A stretch of 64,000 nucleotides of DNA from Pseudarthrobacter chlorophenolicus A6 (GCF_000022025.1 NC_011881.1:94476-158475), one strand, 5' to 3'; counted from the first letter of the stretch, positions 35,459 to 45,102 are shown. Numbers and translations: made by a program. The notes: generated from the letters alone by a model not told the origin.

Positions 35459-36772
35459 ATGCGAGCAATTTCCCGTCGCCAGGTTCTTGCAGGTCTTGGC
35501 GCACTCAGCGTCAGCGCCCTGGCTCTTACCGCATGCAACCCGTCCAGCCAGCAGAGCGGGTCGTCCGGCAGCGGTACATTCAAGATTTTGCAGTACGAAG
35601 ACCCCACGACACCGCAGGGCCAGGGATGGCAGAAGGCGGTCGAGCTGTTCAAGGCGAAGCATCCGGATGTGAACGTTGATGTTCAACAGACGAGCTTCGA
35701 GGCGTTCCGGCAGAACGCAAAAATTCTATTGAGCGGTAATGACGTCCCCGATGTCGTCGAGTTCAATAAAGGCAATGCCGATGGCGGTCAGCTCGCCTCC
35801 CAAGGCCTCCTGGAATCGCTGAACGATGCAGTAGCCAAGTTCGGATGGGATAAGAAAGTCACCGGTTCCATGGCGGCCTTCGCCAAGTATGACCAGGACG
35901 GCAAGGCCGGCTCCGGTGACTGGTACGGCATCCCCAACGTGGGTGAGTACGTGTACTTCTACTACAACAAAGCGAAGTTCGCCAAGGCAGGGATCACTGA
36001 AACGCCGAAGGACCTTGCGTCTTTTGAAATGGCCATGGACAAGTTGAAGGCCGCCGGCGAACTGCCCATATCAAGCTCCGCCAGCACCAGCCAGGGCTTC
36101 AACCAGATGTGGGTCTGGTACTCCCTGATCTCCGCCCAGGCCAGCCGCAAGGAAATCGACGACTTCATGTTCATCAAGGACAAGACTGATTTCCATTCAG
36201 GTGCCTGGAAGAGTGGAACAGAACGTTTCCAGCAGTGGATCGATAAGGGCTACGTGGGTGACCAGCTCGGAGGCCTCTCCTTCGAACAGGCTACCGTCAA
36301 CTTCCTTTCCGAAAAGGCCGCGATGCTTCCCTGGAACAACGGCATGTTCGCCCGGATCAGAAAGGACGCATCCTTCGACTGGGGATTCTTCATCATGCCA
36401 GGGGCCAAGCTCTCCATGGGGTCCTCAGGGCACCTCTGGGGCGTTCCCGCCAAGTCCAAAAACAAGGAGCTGGCCTACGACTGGATTGAAACCACCCTCA
36501 GCCCCGAAGTCCAGAACCTCATCGGCCAAAAGGGCGGCCTGCCCCTGGCAGGCGACATCAATGCCATCTCCGACCCCCTGACCAAGGAACTTACCGAAAA
36601 GTTCAATGACGTAGTGAAGGCAGACACGCTTTCCTTCTACCCGGACTACCCTGTGCCCGGTTTCCTGGATTTCATCCAAAACCACATGCAGGCCATGTCG
36701 AACAAGAACGAAACCGCCTCACAGTACCTCGACGCCCTGCAGACCTTCTACGACAAGGGCACCAAGAGCTAG
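35459..36772 (+). CDS. CUT1-type sugar-binding lipoprotein, importer 2
   Basis: A 437-aa extracellular solute-binding protein family 1. The signal sequence MRAISRRQVLAGLGALS has a twin-arginine-like SRRQVLAG stretch and a lipobox LTACN, so it may be a Tat-exported lipoprotein. The mature part has the family pattern (VQQTSFEAFRQNAKILL, NGMFARIRKDASFDWGFFIMPG). ATG at 35459 follows GAGGAG. It probably binds an oligofructoside, judged from the downstream GH172 and kinase genes. Confidence 0.9.
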   Translation: MRAISRRQVLAGLGALSVSALALTACNPSSQQSGSSGSGTFKILQYEDPTTPQGQGWQKAVELFKAKHPDVNVDVQQTSFEAFRQNAKILLSGNDVPDVVEFNKGNADGGQLASQGLLESLNDAVAKFGWDKKVTGSMAAFAKYDQDGKAGSGDWYGIPNVGEYVYFYYNKAKFAKAGITETPKDLASFEMAMDKLKAAGELPISSSASTSQGFNQMWVWYSLISAQASRKEIDDFMFIKDKTDFHSGAWKSGTERFQQWIDKGYVGDQLGGLSFEQATVNFLSEKAAMLPWNNGMFARIRKDASFDWGFFIMPGAKLSMGSSGHLWGVPAKSKNKELAYDWIETTLSPEVQNLIGQKGGLPLAGDINAISDPLTKELTEKFNDVVKADTLSFYPDYPVPGFLDFIQNHMQAMSNKNETASQYLDALQTFYDKGTKS

Positions 36773-36784
36773 CACTCAATCAAG

Positions 36785-36820
36785 GGAACGGGGCGAAGTA
36801 CTCCGGCTTTGCCCCGTTCC
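36785..36820 (+). terminator. Hairpin between binding protein and permease genes
   Basis: Arms GGAACGGGGC (36785-36794) and GCCCCGTTCC (36811-36820) with a 16-base loop and no T-run. It most likely stabilises or partly ends the transcript, so that the binding protein is made in excess over the permeases. Confidence 0.6.
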
Positions 36821-36856
36821 TGACATCCCTCATCCTCTAACGAATGGAATTTCGCC

Positions 36857-37762
36857 GTGAGCAAAGGACTGGCGCGAGGACTGCGCCGACCGAGCGGCTA
36901 CTGGCTATATCTCGTACCGATCTTCATCGGTTTTCTGGCCGTGGTCGGTATCCCTTTTGCGACTAACATCTACTTCTCCCTTTTCCGATGGAAGGGCGGG
37001 GCAGCGCCGATGCGCTGGAATGGCCTGGGGAACTACGCCGCGTTGTTTGCCGATGTCGAGTTCTGGACATCTTTGCGCAACTCAATTTTTATGGTGATCG
37101 CCATTGTGGTGATCCCCACGGTGATTGGCCTTCTCCTGGCCGCGCTGCTTACCGAAACCATTGGCCGGCGCTTTGGACCTAAGATCGCCAGCTTCCTCCG
37201 GGCCACCTACTATCTTCCCCAGATTCTGCCGATTGCCGTCGCCGGCTTCATGTGGAGCTGGATCCTCGACCCCTCCAACGGCGCCATCAACAGCTTCCTT
37301 CGCTCCATCCAGATAACCGGCCCCGACTGGCTCGGAAACCCTGACCTGGCCATCTACGCGGTGATGCTGATGCTGATCTGGCTCCAAATTGGATACCCCC
37401 TGGTTATCTTCATGGCAGCCTTGTCCCGAGTGGACCCGGAGCTCTACGAGGCTGCTGCATTGGACGGCGCCGGGAAGTGGCGGCAGTTCATCGCCATTTC
37501 CGTACCTACCATCAGACCGGAAATCTTCATCGTGGTACTGACAGCCACCGTGGCCGCGCTGAAGGTCTTCGCCCCGATCCTGATCCTGACCGGAGGCGGA
37601 CCGGAAGGGTCAACCGTCGTTCCCTCTTACTACGCCTACCGCAACTTCTTCGAACTGTCACAGGTGGGATACGGCTCCGCAATCTCCACCGTTATGGCCC
37701 TTGTAATCTTTGCCATTGCAGCCCTCATGCTGTGGTGGCAGCGCAGGCAGGAAGCACGATGA
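36857..37762 (+). CDS. CUT1-type sugar permease, importer 2 (first subunit)
   Basis: A 301-aa MalF/UgpA-like permease with six hydrophobic segments and the cytoplasmic EAA loop ELYEAAALDGAGKWRQFIAISVPTIRP near residue 195. The start is a GTG. Its stop overlaps the next start (ATGA). It pairs with the second permease to form the channel; no CUT1 ATPase is in the window, so a shared MsmK-type ATPase elsewhere must power it. Confidence 0.92.
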   Translation: MSKGLARGLRRPSGYWLYLVPIFIGFLAVVGIPFATNIYFSLFRWKGGAAPMRWNGLGNYAALFADVEFWTSLRNSIFMVIAIVVIPTVIGLLLAALLTETIGRRFGPKIASFLRATYYLPQILPIAVAGFMWSWILDPSNGAINSFLRSIQITGPDWLGNPDLAIYAVMLMLIWLQIGYPLVIFMAALSRVDPELYEAAALDGAGKWRQFIAISVPTIRPEIFIVVLTATVAALKVFAPILILTGGGPEGSTVVPSYYAYRNFFELSQVGYGSAISTVMALVIFAIAALMLWWQRRQEAR

Positions 37763-38649
37763 GCACCACACAGACCCGGCAGACGACAGTCAATCTGACG
37801 CCCAACCCCCAACGTACTCGCGCTCAAGGCAGAACGCCCAGCGAGTGGGTGCTGCTTGCCGTTGCCGTCATTGCCGGCGCCGCCATCTTCGCGCCCTTCG
37901 GCTTGATCATCCTCAACGCCTTTAAATCCACGCAGGACTATTCAAGCCACGGGCCCTTGAGCTGGCCCACATCATTGTCCATCGACGCCTTCATCAATTA
38001 CCTGGGCAGGGTTAACTTCGGCCAAGCCTTCTGGAACTCCCTCATCATCTCGCTCTTCGTTGCAGCGATAGCAGTTGTGCTCTCCCTTATGAGCGCCTAC
38101 CCCCTTGGAATAGGCCGCGTAAAAGCAAATGGTTCAGTCCTGGCCGTACTGCTGGTAGCCACCATGCTCCCGCACGAAGCCCTCATCTACCCGCTGTTTT
38201 ATGGAGCCCAGGCCACGGGAACCTTTAATACGGTGTGGAGCGTCATCATCGTTTTCTCTGTGCTGCAGGCAGCGTACGGAACATACCTCTTGGCTAGTGT
38301 CATGGGCGCGATCCCCAAGGAACTGATCGAGGCAGCCCAGCTGGACGGAGCCACCCGCTGGCAGATCCTGTGGCGGATCCTGGTCCCCATCCTCCGACCC
38401 AGCCTGGCAGTACTGGTGGTGTTCTTCTTCATCTGGACCTGGAATGAGTTCTATATTCCCGTCGTACTTCTATCAGACCAGTCGTCCCAAACAGTTCCGA
38501 TCGCCCTAGCCACGCTCCGCGGCCAGCACAACATCGACATCACGGTGCTCAACGCGGGATCGCTGCTGTCGCTGTTGCCAACCCTCGTTTTCTTCCTGCT
38601 CTTCCAGCGCACCCTTGTGCGTGGCGTCGCGGCCGGAGCCGTCAAGTAA
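37759..38649 (+). CDS. CUT1-type sugar permease, importer 2 (second subunit)
   Basis: A 296-aa MalG-like permease with six hydrophobic segments and the EAA loop ELIEAAQLDGATRWQILWRILVPILRP near residue 190. ATG at 37759 overlaps the previous stop by four bases. The frame is open upstream, but the overlap and family length fix this start. Confidence 0.92.
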   Translation: MSTTQTRQTTVNLTPNPQRTRAQGRTPSEWVLLAVAVIAGAAIFAPFGLIILNAFKSTQDYSSHGPLSWPTSLSIDAFINYLGRVNFGQAFWNSLIISLFVAAIAVVLSLMSAYPLGIGRVKANGSVLAVLLVATMLPHEALIYPLFYGAQATGTFNTVWSVIIVFSVLQAAYGTYLLASVMGAIPKELIEAAQLDGATRWQILWRILVPILRPSLAVLVVFFFIWTWNEFYIPVVLLSDQSSQTVPIALATLRGQHNIDITVLNAGSLLSLLPTLVFFLLFQRTLVRGVAAGAVK

Positions 38650-38689
38650 GCCATTCAGGCTACGAAAATCCCACTGAAAGGAACCCTCA

Positions 38690-39781
38690 GTGACCATCCA
38701 ATGGGCCACTATGCCCCAGGGCGTCAGCAGCCGATCCATCAACGCCGAAAACTTCACCGGCACCCCAGGTCAAGGCGCAAAAGCCTCCTCCAACCTCGGC
38801 CCTGGCCGCAAGGGATCCGCCTGGATCAACATCCCTCCAGGTGAAACTGCCACCCTGGCCGAAATCGAAGGACCGGGAGTAATCCGGCACATCTGGCTTA
38901 CCGTGGACCACCGCACCGATGCCGGCCCGTTCGTACTGCGCGATCTGGTGCTGCGCATGTATTGGGACAACTCAGAGATCCCGAGCGTCGAAGTCCCCCT
39001 GGGAGACTTCTTCTGCAACGGCTTCGCACAACGGGCGCTCGTAACCTCCGAGCCCATCGTAGTTGCCCCAACGGGCGGCATGAACTGCTTCATTCCCATG
39101 CCCTTCCGCCAAGGAGCACGCATCACCATTGAAAACCAACACGGCGGAGAACTAACCCACTTTTTCTACCAGATCGATTACACCATCGGGGACGACGTCG
39201 CAGACGCCATGTACTTCCACGCCCAATGGCGGCGATCAAACGGAAATCTCCCACACGGCGAGGACCACGTCATCCTCGACGGCGTACAGGGCCGCGGCAG
39301 CTACCTCGGCACCTATGTCGCCCTCGCTTCCCTGCAGCGGTACTGGTGGGGCGAAGGTGAGGTCAAGTTCTACGTGGACGGCGACACCGACTACCCCACC
39401 CTTTGCAGCACAGGCCTCGAAGATTATGCCGGCGGCGCCTGGGCTTTCCAGGACGAACTACGAACCGATCCCGATCCCGAAGTTCTCACCTTCAACGCCC
39501 CCTATTTCGGGTATCCCTTCCACGAAACAGTTGACCGTACCAAAGCCGCACCCTTCCATCCAGGCATGCCACCGATGCACGGCCTGTACCGCTGGCATAT
39601 CCCGGACCCCATCTACTTCCAGGAACGGCTCCGTGTGACAGTCCAGCAGATCGGCACCTGGGACCATGGAGGACTGTTCGAACGCAGCGACGACATCTCC
39701 ACCACAGCGTACTGGTACCAGGACGGCATCAACCAGGAAATCCCCCAACTTCCCGCCGCCCAACAGCGCTGGCCCAGGTAG
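38690..39781 (+). CDS. GH172 (DUF2961) fructofuranosidase-like enzyme
   Basis: A 363-aa DUF2961 protein, the family now classed as GH172 and including alpha-D-fructofuranosidase/difructose dianhydride I synthase. Family blocks are PGVIRHIWLTV at 62-72, DLVLRMYWDNSEIPSVEVPLGDFF at 85-108, and CSTGLEDYAGGAWAF at 239-253, where Glu244 is in the position of a proposed catalytic Glu. No signal peptide is present, so substrate must be imported. It starts at a GTG with AAAGGAAC upstream and follows importer 2. Difructose anhydride or an alpha-fructoside is a likely substrate; D-arabinofuranosides are an alternative within the family. Confidence 0.85.
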   Translation: MTIQWATMPQGVSSRSINAENFTGTPGQGAKASSNLGPGRKGSAWINIPPGETATLAEIEGPGVIRHIWLTVDHRTDAGPFVLRDLVLRMYWDNSEIPSVEVPLGDFFCNGFAQRALVTSEPIVVAPTGGMNCFIPMPFRQGARITIENQHGGELTHFFYQIDYTIGDDVADAMYFHAQWRRSNGNLPHGEDHVILDGVQGRGSYLGTYVALASLQRYWWGEGEVKFYVDGDTDYPTLCSTGLEDYAGGAWAFQDELRTDPDPEVLTFNAPYFGYPFHETVDRTKAAPFHPGMPPMHGLYRWHIPDPIYFQERLRVTVQQIGTWDHGGLFERSDDISTTAYWYQDGINQEIPQLPAAQQRWPR

Positions 39782-39856
39782 AACCGGGACCCGCCCATCC
39801 TGGCCACTGGCCCCACTAGCCCATGGCAGTGAGGGCCCAGTCCAGGGATGTAAACC

Positions 39857-39886
39857 CGGGTGCGGCGGCGAATGCCGCCGCACCCG
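39857..39886 (+). terminator. Strong hairpin after the GH172 gene
   Basis: Perfect 13-bp stem CGGGTGCGGCGGC / GCCGCCGCACCCG with a four-base GAAT loop, 75 bases after the GH172 stop. Lacks a clean T-run, which is usual in high-GC actinobacteria. Confidence 0.7.
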
Positions 39887-40037
39887 TCCACCTCATCCAG
39901 CTTTGGAAGCGAGCAGTGGATAAACGTGTAACGGTAAACCCCATACTCTCGAACGCGAGACTTCGTCTCCCCAACCAAAAGCCGCCTGATCTTAGAGCGG
40001 CGTCCCACGCTACACATGTAAGGACTTTTACAGAGTC

Positions 40038-41018
40038 ATGTCCCCAGAATTTCAAGAGCCCGGTCGTGGGGGCAACGTCCTCACGGTAATTGGCGAGTCA
40101 CTGATAGATCGAATTCAGTCAAAGACGCGTGCCCTCGTCGCCGATCACGTCGGCGGCAGTCCCCTCAACGTAGCGGTGGGGAGTGCCCGGCTGGGCGTTC
40201 CGACGCGATTCGTTACCCACATCGGGGAGGACGAGTATGGTGAACTCATTTCCAGCCACCTTGGAGACAACGGGGTAGAGGTCGTCACCGGTGGGACTGC
40301 GCCCACCTCAACGGCAACAGCCACTCTTGGCCCGGACGGCAGTGCCAGCTACGAATTCGCCCTCGACTGGGACCTGTCCAGCGCCTCACTCACTGCATGG
40401 GCCAACATTGAGACTTCCACCCATCTGCACACTGGATCCATAGCAACGATGCTGATGCCTGGTGCACGGACCGTTCATGCCCTGCTTGCCGACGCAAGGG
40501 AAACGGCAACCATCAGCTACGATCCCAACTGCCGCCCCACCATCATTCAAGATGTCGACTTTGCCCGCCGGCAGGCCGAGCTCTTCGTCGGCATTAGCGA
40601 CATTGTAAAAGCCAGTGATGAAGACATGATATGGCTGTACCCCGACATGAGTGTCGAGGCGGCGATGCAGTACTGGCTGGAACAGGGTCCGTCGCTGGTC
40701 ATCGTAACGCGCGGTGCCGACGGACCTATAGCCCTCACCCGACAGGCCCGCGTCGAGCTGCCGGCAGACCGCATCACTGTAGCCGACACCGTTGGTGCCG
40801 GTGACTCGTTTATGGCGGCCCTCATCGCTGCGCTGGACCAATTGGACCTTCTGGCTCCGTCCAATCGGCGCGAGCTTTTGGCGCTCGACCACGAACGGTT
40901 GCAGGTCATCCTTCACTACGCGATCAAGGCCTCCGGCATAACCTGCTCCCGGGCCGGGGCGAATCCACCACACCTTTCTGAGCTAGGCACTGCACCGAGC
41001 GTTACGACAGCCCCGTAA
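40038..41018 (+). CDS. PfkB-family sugar kinase (fructokinase-like), copy 2
   Basis: A 326-aa kinase paralogous to the one at 26117. It has GGSPLNVAVGSARLG near residues 42-56 and DTVGAGDSFMAALIAAL near residues 250-266 with the catalytic Asp. Shared blocks such as LHTGSIATML and YDPNCRPTI run through both. It should phosphorylate the monosaccharide released by the GH172 enzyme. Two similar kinases in two adjacent operons suggest duplication with divergence. Confidence 0.88.
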   Translation: MSPEFQEPGRGGNVLTVIGESLIDRIQSKTRALVADHVGGSPLNVAVGSARLGVPTRFVTHIGEDEYGELISSHLGDNGVEVVTGGTAPTSTATATLGPDGSASYEFALDWDLSSASLTAWANIETSTHLHTGSIATMLMPGARTVHALLADARETATISYDPNCRPTIIQDVDFARRQAELFVGISDIVKASDEDMIWLYPDMSVEAAMQYWLEQGPSLVIVTRGADGPIALTRQARVELPADRITVADTVGAGDSFMAALIAALDQLDLLAPSNRRELLALDHERLQVILHYAIKASGITCSRAGANPPHLSELGTAPSVTTAP

Positions 41019-41154
41019 AACCAGCAGAGCCCGGGCCTGACAGGTCAAGTAGCCAATCTGCATAAAGCAAGAACCCTCCATGTGCGGATGCTTCATGCCG
41101 CGGCCCAGTGGCGCCAAACAGGAAAAGAACAAAGACCATCATCAAGGAGACGTA

Positions 41155-41469
41155 GTGGCAACCATGCCCGCGACCCAAAAACGCCCGATACTTTACGCCA
41201 AGTTCACTGCTCTGCCTGGACAGGCAGAGACGGTGCAGGAACTCCTCGACGACCTCGCGCGACAGGTACGTGAAGAACCGGGAAATATTCTCTTCATTAC
41301 TCACCGCGAGACCGAGCACGCGGACCGATTCTTCGTCTACGAAGAGTATGCCGACGCCGCAGCCTTTGAAGCACACATCACCGCCAGTTACGGGGCAAAG
41401 TTCAACAAGGCACTGGGTCCTCTGATCGTCGAGGACAACTCCCAACTGACCTGGCTCACCCGCCTTTAG
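41155..41469 (+). CDS. Antibiotic-biosynthesis-monooxygenase-fold protein (quinol monooxygenase-like)
   Basis: A 104-aa dimeric alpha-beta-barrel (ABM) domain. The family pattern LYAKFTALPGQAETVQELLDDLARQVREEPGNILFITHRE, then FFVYEEYADAAAFEAHITASY, is complete. Such proteins oxidise quinols or act on small sugars and autoinducers without a cofactor. A GTG at 41155 with AAGGAG five bases before is preferred over the ATG at 41164. It sits between the kinase and the broken phosphofructokinase, so a role in sugar metabolism is possible, but the cellular role is unknown. Confidence 0.82.
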   Translation: MATMPATQKRPILYAKFTALPGQAETVQELLDDLARQVREEPGNILFITHRETEHADRFFVYEEYADAAAFEAHITASYGAKFNKALGPLIVEDNSQLTWLTRL

Positions 41470-41501
41470 TACGCCCCTAGTCTTGATATAGGACTTACGA
41501 T

Positions 41502-42219
41502 ATGAAAATTGGAATCCTCACCAGCGGTGGTTGCCCCGGATTGAATGCCGTCATCCGCGGCGCCGGGCTCAAAGGCATCGCCGTCCACGGCCAGGAATTC
41601 GTCGGATTCCGTGATGGCTGGCGCGGCATGGTGGAGGGCGCCATCATTGACATCCCCCGTAGCATGGTCCACGGCATCGCCACGCAGGGTGGCACCATCC
41701 TGGGCACCTCCCGCACCAACCCGTTTGAAAACGGCGGCGGCCCGAGGCCATCAAGGCACACATGGACCGGCTGGGCATTGATGCCATCATCGCCATCGGC
41801 GGTGAGGGAACCCTGGCTGCCGCCAAGCGCCTGACGGACGCCGGCCTGAAGATCGTGGGCGTCCCCAAGATCGTGGACAACGGCCTCGACGCCACCGATT
41901 ACACCTTCGGTTTCGATACCGCGGTGCAGATCGCCACCGAGGCCATCGACCGGCTCCGGACCACCGGTGAAGCCCACCACCGCTACATGATCGCCGAAGT
42001 GATGGGCCGGCACGGGGGCTGGATCGCCCTGCACGCCGGCATGGCAGCCGACGCGCACGACATCCTCATCCCTGAGCAGCAGGTCAGCATCGAACAAACG
42101 GTCCAGTGGGTCAAGGAAGCATACGCCCGCGGCCGCGCACCCCTGGTAGTCGTCGCGGAGGGCTTATCCCGGAACATCAGGACGCGGCTCATCCCGAGCC
42201 GCAGCTGGTCATCCATTAA
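41502..42219 (+). pseudogene. pfkA: Broken 6-phosphofructokinase
   Basis: Phosphofructokinase sequence spread over three frames. It starts KIGILTSGGCPGLNAVIRG and continues to RTNPFENGGG near 41735, where a base is missing in a run of c. It resumes in the second frame at EAIKAHMDRLGIDAIIAIGGEGT and runs to VVVAEG near 42165, where a base is missing in a run of t. It then shifts to IPEHQDAAHPEP and stops at 42219. Even if both runs were sequencing errors, it is only about 239 codons and lacks the C-terminal third. The usual TIDND motif reads IVDNG. It is a decayed remnant, possibly of the PPi-using actinobacterial type. Confidence 0.88.
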
Positions 42220-42278
42220 TAGGTTGAGCAAGTATCCCGCGGCCAACCACCGAAGAATACGGAGAATAAGGAGCACCC

Positions 42279-42518
42279 ATGCCAACCCAGCAACTCATGC
42301 ACAAGCACGATGAGCTCATCGCTGATTTTGTCGTCGCAAACCCGGTCGAGCGCGACGGCAAACTCAACAGCGCGGTAACAGCTGCCCAGACTCTGACTTC
42401 CATTGATGCGCGGCTAGGAATCCTCGTAACCAGGCACGACTACTGGCGGTTCTCGGTAGCACTTAGTACGGAGGTCCCCTGCCGCATCCAGGAACGGGAT
42501 TTTGCGCGTTCCCTCTGA
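42279..42518 (+). CDS. Small hypothetical protein, paralogue of the one at 16960
   Basis: A 79-aa protein of no recognised family with AAGGAG five bases before its ATG. Residues 28-75 share the pattern AVT, R.GI..TR, R..V, EVP, I.ER with the 87-aa protein at 16960. It follows the phosphofructokinase remnant and precedes a convergent LacI gene. The strong ribosome-binding site and the paralogue support it as real. Function unknown. Confidence 0.65.
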   Translation: MPTQQLMHKHDELIADFVVANPVERDGKLNSAVTAAQTLTSIDARLGILVTRHDYWRFSVALSTEVPCRIQERDFARSL

Positions 42519-42585
42519 TCGACGCTGACACGCCTCCTGCTACCCGGCTTACCCGACGTCAAGTCAGGAGCTAGGAGGCGAAACC

Positions 42586-43635
42586 TCAAAGTTCCTCGGG
42601 GGTCAGTTCACCCGACCCCCTTTGTATCAGGCGGGTGTGGAGTTGGATCGTTCGGGCCGACCCAGTGTCACCGGCAATCCGCTGGAACAACAATTCGGCA
42701 GCTGCGGTCCCTAACCCCGCGGGGTCCTGGGCCACGACGGTGATGCCTGGTGTGAGAAGGTCGAAGAGTTCGAAGTCATCGAACGCTACATGCGCAACCT
42801 TTAAAGGGGTCGTTCCCAACACCCGCAGAGTGGCAAGTGTGCTCACGCTGTTTCCCGTAAACAGCGCTGTTGGAGGAGATGACAGATTCTGCATTTTGAG
42901 TAGGCGGGAACGGATCCGCTCTGGGTCGGCGTTCCCCAGCATGACAAGATCGGGGTCTACGCCGATGCCATGTCGCTCCAGCGCTTCCCTGTAGCCCTCG
43001 AAGCGCTCAACGGCTGTGTAGAACGTTGCGGATTCCCCGATGTAGGAAATCCGGCGGTGCCCGTGGTCAATGAGGTGCTCGACCCCCTTGCGCGCACCCA
43101 CCCGGTTATCACTCAATACCGTGTCAGCGTCCACGCCCTCTGCAGGACAATCCAGGAACACCACCGCAAGGCCGGACGCTATCTCCTGAGCAAGGTAGCT
43201 GTGGTTCTCCGACGACGGAATTATGATAAGCCCGTCCACCTGACGGGACGAGAGGCTGGATGCCAACTGACGTTCGCGGCCGGCATCATCGGCGGAGGAG
43301 GCGGCAAAAAGGTGCGCGCCCCGGCTGGAGGCCACGCTTTCGACAGCGTGCGCGATGGACGATTGAAAGGGCTCCGAAATATCCTTCACGACCAGCCCGA
43401 TCGTTGAAGTCTGACCTTGCCTCAACGCCGCTGCCGCAGCATTACGCCGGAATCCGAGAACCCCAATTGATGCCAGAACCGCTTTGCGGGTACTTGCTTT
43501 TACGCCAGCCTCTTCATTCACCACACGCGAAACGGTCTTCAGGGAAACACCCGCGTGTGCGGCAACGTCCTTAATCGTTGGACGTTGCGACTTCAGACCT
43601 GCACCGGCGTTGGTGGCTGAGGGAGACGTCCGCAT
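42586..43635 (-). CDS. LacI-family regulator 3
   Basis: A 349-aa LacI repressor with helix-turn-helix TIKDVAAHAGVSLKTVSRVV and a standard sugar-binding domain. ATG at 43635 has AGGAGGG about ten bases upstream; a longer open frame to 43683 is less likely. It is divergent from importer 3, and both promoters carry GACAACG-type operators, so it should repress importer 3 and the GH32-like gene and itself. Confidence 0.92.
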   Translation of the reverse strand: MRTSPSATNAGAGLKSQRPTIKDVAAHAGVSLKTVSRVVNEEAGVKASTRKAVLASIGVLGFRRNAAAAALRQGQTSTIGLVVKDISEPFQSSIAHAVESVASSRGAHLFAASSADDAGRERQLASSLSSRQVDGLIIIPSSENHSYLAQEIASGLAVVFLDCPAEGVDADTVLSDNRVGARKGVEHLIDHGHRRISYIGESATFYTAVERFEGYREALERHGIGVDPDLVMLGNADPERIRSRLLKMQNLSSPPTALFTGNSVSTLATLRVLGTTPLKVAHVAFDDFELFDLLTPGITVVAQDPAGLGTAAAELLFQRIAGDTGSARTIQLHTRLIQRGSGELTPEEL

Positions 43636-43700
43636 GGTCCCTGGCCCTCCTCTCTGTGCCCTATGGTGCCTCGAGTTACACACCTGATGGATTGTTTCTT

Positions 43701-43825
43701 AGACAACGATATCTAACACCAGTTCCTTTTGTTACGCGTTCATTTCTTCGCAGCTGACAACGTCAAACGCGAACACTTGACTGTGAGCCGGGTCACGCAG
43801 AAGACTTTCCGACGACAACGTTGTC
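43701..43825. promoter_or_regulatory. Operators for LacI regulator 3 in the divergent promoter region
   Basis: A perfect palindrome GACAACGTTGTC at 43814-43825 lies 29 bases upstream of the importer 3 start. A related site AGACAACGATATCT at 43701-43714 lies 66 bases upstream of the regulator start. The central CG and symmetric halves are typical of LacI-family sites. Assignment to regulator 3 is by position. Confidence 0.7.
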
Positions 43826-43853
43826 ATAATCCACCCCAATGAGAGGAAGATCA

Positions 43854-45095
43854 ATGGCGATGCCTAAAGCCCTGCTCGCGCTGGGCGCAGCTGTAGGACT
43901 TGTGCTGACCGCTTCGGGATGTTCATCCACCCCATCAAGCAGCGCCTCGGACCAAGTGACCCTGCGCTGGGCTATGTCGGCAGACTCGCAGGCGGAGGTT
44001 GACGTCTGGAAGCACCTGGCCGACATGGTGCATGAAAAGAACCCGAACATTACCGTGAACTTCGAGAGCACGGCCTTCCAAAGCTATTACGACAAACTTA
44101 ATACGCAGGCGGCGAGTAACACGCTCCCCTGCATTGCGGGCCTGCAGGCCCAGCGAGTGCCCGACGTCGGCAAGCTGTTCAAGGACCTCAAGCCCCTCTA
44201 CGAGAAGGACACGTCCTTTTCCTTGTCCAACTACGAGGAATCCATCACGAAAGGCCTGAGCCAGAACGGGAAACAGCTCGCAGTCCCTTACGACCTGGGG
44301 CCGTACGTGCTCTACTACAACAAGAACATGTTCGACGCGGCCGGGATCCCCGCACCCAAGCCCGGGTGGACCAAGGAGGAGTTCCTCGCCGCCGCGAAAG
44401 CACTGACCAAAGACGGCAAGTATGGCTATGTCGCGGATGGCACCCCTGACATGTGGCTGCCCTACGTTCTCAGCATTGGCGGCGACTACCTCAAGGACGG
44501 CAAGCCGGACCTGACAAACGACAAGGCTGTGGAGGGATTTTCCTTCGTCACCGGACTCGCAACCAAGGAAAAGGTCGCCCCCGCAGTTCCTGCCACCGGC
44601 ACAGCCAACTGGCCGGCCGACCAGTTCCGCAACGGAAACGCAGCCATGTACATCGATGGTCCGTGGCAGCTGATCAACGCTAAGAAGAGCGTGGACTTCA
44701 CGGTCGGGCTCGCCACCGTGCCCGCCTTCGACGGAAAGTCTGTGACCACAATGTCGGGCACGGGTTTCGGTGTCACCGCCACCTGCGACCACCCGGAAGA
44801 AGCGTGGAAAGCAATCTCGGTCATCATCGGCAAAGATGCCCAGGAGTACATCGCCAAGGCAGGCCGAGGTTTCCCCGCATACAGCGACGCACAGCAGCTC
44901 TGGTACTCCGCTGCTTCCGTGGACGGGGCCAAGGAAGCAATCGACGCCGCATTGAAAACCGTCAACGTGTACGAAACAGCTCCCAAATGGAACCAGCTCT
45001 CGGCACTGCTGCAGCAGTACGCCGTAGAAGCGTTCAGCGGCAGCAAGTCCCCGCGCGACGTCCTCAGCCAGGTCCAGCAGCAGGTCTCTCAGTAA
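43854..45095 (+). CDS. CUT1-type sugar-binding lipoprotein, importer 3
   Basis: A 413-aa extracellular solute-binding protein family 1 with a signal peptide ending in TASGCSS, so lipid-anchored. Mature-part blocks are VTLRWAMSADSQAEVDVWKHL and LAVPYDLGPYVLYYNKNMFDAAG. ATG at 43854 is preferred because AGAGGAAG lies seven bases upstream; 43839 and 43860 are other in-frame ATGs. It is the first gene of an operon ending in a GH32-like enzyme. Confidence 0.92.
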   Translation: MAMPKALLALGAAVGLVLTASGCSSTPSSSASDQVTLRWAMSADSQAEVDVWKHLADMVHEKNPNITVNFESTAFQSYYDKLNTQAASNTLPCIAGLQAQRVPDVGKLFKDLKPLYEKDTSFSLSNYEESITKGLSQNGKQLAVPYDLGPYVLYYNKNMFDAAGIPAPKPGWTKEEFLAAAKALTKDGKYGYVADGTPDMWLPYVLSIGGDYLKDGKPDLTNDKAVEGFSFVTGLATKEKVAPAVPATGTANWPADQFRNGNAAMYIDGPWQLINAKKSVDFTVGLATVPAFDGKSVTTMSGTGFGVTATCDHPEEAWKAISVIIGKDAQEYIAKAGRGFPAYSDAQQLWYSAASVDGAKEAIDAALKTVNVYETAPKWNQLSALLQQYAVEAFSGSKSPRDVLSQVQQQVSQ

Positions 45096-45102
45096 GGAGG
45101 AC

